Under the pieces are notes generated by a model, which was not told where the DNA came from, ran no database searches, and worked only from the letters and a program-made list of their open reading frames with translations. From Anaerolineales bacterium UBA5069 (lineage in GTDB: Bacteria > Chloroflexota > Anaerolineae > Caldilineales > Caldilineaceae), in NCBI GenBank assembly GCA_002415895.1, contig DIAV01000037.1, positions 1 to 7,851 on the forward strand: a stretch of 7,851 bases of DNA. Reading direction: 5' to 3'. Shown in pieces: positions 7,641 to 7,851 of the stretch. The position numbers were made by a program, and so were the translations under genes. Positions within the stretch are counted from its first letter, which is position 1. Each line of letters begins with the position of its first letter.

Positions 7641-7646
7641 CCTCCA
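7641..7646 (-). promoter_or_regulatory. Ribosome-binding site fixing the LacI-type regulator start
   Basis: Read on the - strand, TGGAGG stands 7 bases before the ATG at 7633. It is near-consensus and decides for this start over the in-frame upstream TTG at 7792, which lies within the predicted promoter. Confidence 0.8.
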
Positions 7647-7750
7647 CAGTACACAAGGTCAGGCACGACACACAGGGGAATGACAAATCGATAGAGGAAA
7701 GCACCCGCAAGGGGGGTTGCCCAGACCCAACAGATGAAGTTCGTGACGAA

Positions 7751-7764
7751 TTGGAACGTTCCAA
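7751..7764. promoter_or_regulatory. Putative LacI-family operator (perfect 14-bp palindrome)
   Basis: TTGGAACGTTCCAA is its own reverse complement with a central CG, the form typical of LacI/GalR-family operators. It is 117 bases upstream of the regulator's ATG and overlaps the last base of the predicted -10 box, so a bound repressor would block transcription initiation. Autoregulation by the adjacent LacI-type protein is the simplest reading. I see no second perfect copy in the window; the operon's own promoter region is outside it. Confidence 0.65.
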
Positions 7765-7792
7765 AGATAACATAAAGCGGTTGCAAGATCAA
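7764..7792 (-). promoter_or_regulatory. Putative sigma-70-type promoter for the LacI-type regulator
   Basis: On the - strand, TTGATC (7792-7787, 4 of 6 to the -35 consensus) is followed after exactly 17 bases by TATCTT (7769-7764, 4 of 6 to the -10 consensus). The palindromic operator begins at the end of the -10 box. This would give a leader of roughly 120 bases before the ATG. Prediction rests on sequence only. Confidence 0.45.
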
Positions 7793-7851
7793 GCGCGGGT
7801 TTCGGAATTGCGGGGCTTCTCAAAGGTCATGAGGGCGGTGCATGCACAGGC
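7793..7851. other. Right-hand edge, no gene recognised
   Basis: I see no supported gene here. An ATG on the + strand at 7829 is preceded by AAAGG (7822-7826) but only seven codons remain in the window, so a divergent gene can be neither claimed nor excluded. Confidence 0.4.

Noticed and set aside
7634..7792. Hydrophobic in-frame N-terminal extension of the LacI-type regulator, which could look like a membrane anchor
   Set aside because: It would begin with TTG inside the predicted -35 box. The ATG at 7633 has a strong ribosome-binding site, and the helix-turn-helix follows at once as in normal family members.

Overview
The window is about 7.85 kb of GC-rich bacterial DNA. It holds a carbohydrate-use locus: the tail of an ABC sugar-binding protein, two CUT1-type permeases, a GH51-type alpha-L-arabinofuranosidase and a type I sulfatase, all on the + strand, facing a convergent LacI-family regulator on the - strand. 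GTG starts, moderately high GC, a CUT1 ABC importer without its own ATPase and a long intergenic inverted repeat with a GCAAAGACGCAAGG-type core would fit an environmental bacterium such as a member of the Chloroflexota. That placement is a weak inference; no rRNA or marker gene is present.

Layout. Bases 2-559 encode the C-terminal 185 residues of the solute-binding protein, cut by the window edge. A 127-base gap follows, with a perfect 14-bp hairpin closed by a GAAA loop (590-621). Permease 1 (687-1625) and permease 2 (1639-2547) are 13 bases apart. The GH51 enzyme (2591-4777) and the sulfatase (4801-6276) follow with gaps of 43 and 23 bases, so all five genes probably form one operon whose promoter lies upstream of the window. 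Bases 6277-6613 have no credible gene. They contain a nested GC-rich hairpin and a long imperfect inverted repeat (6432-6620) that runs into the regulator's stop codon. The regulator gene (6614-7633, - strand) is preceded by a good ribosome-binding site. About 120 bases further upstream are a plausible sigma-70-type promoter and a perfect 14-bp palindrome, TTGGAACGTTCCAA, which looks like a LacI-family operator placed for autoregulation.

How the genes may work together (inference): the binding protein and permeases import an oligosaccharide, and two enzymes without visible signal peptides process it inside the cell. The sulfatase would remove sulfate esters and the GH51 enzyme would release arabinofuranosyl units. 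The LacI-type protein would sense a product and control its own gene and probably the operon. The most interesting reading is cytoplasmic use of a sulfated arabinose-containing glycan. The most unusual DNA structure is the long inverted repeat between the convergent genes.
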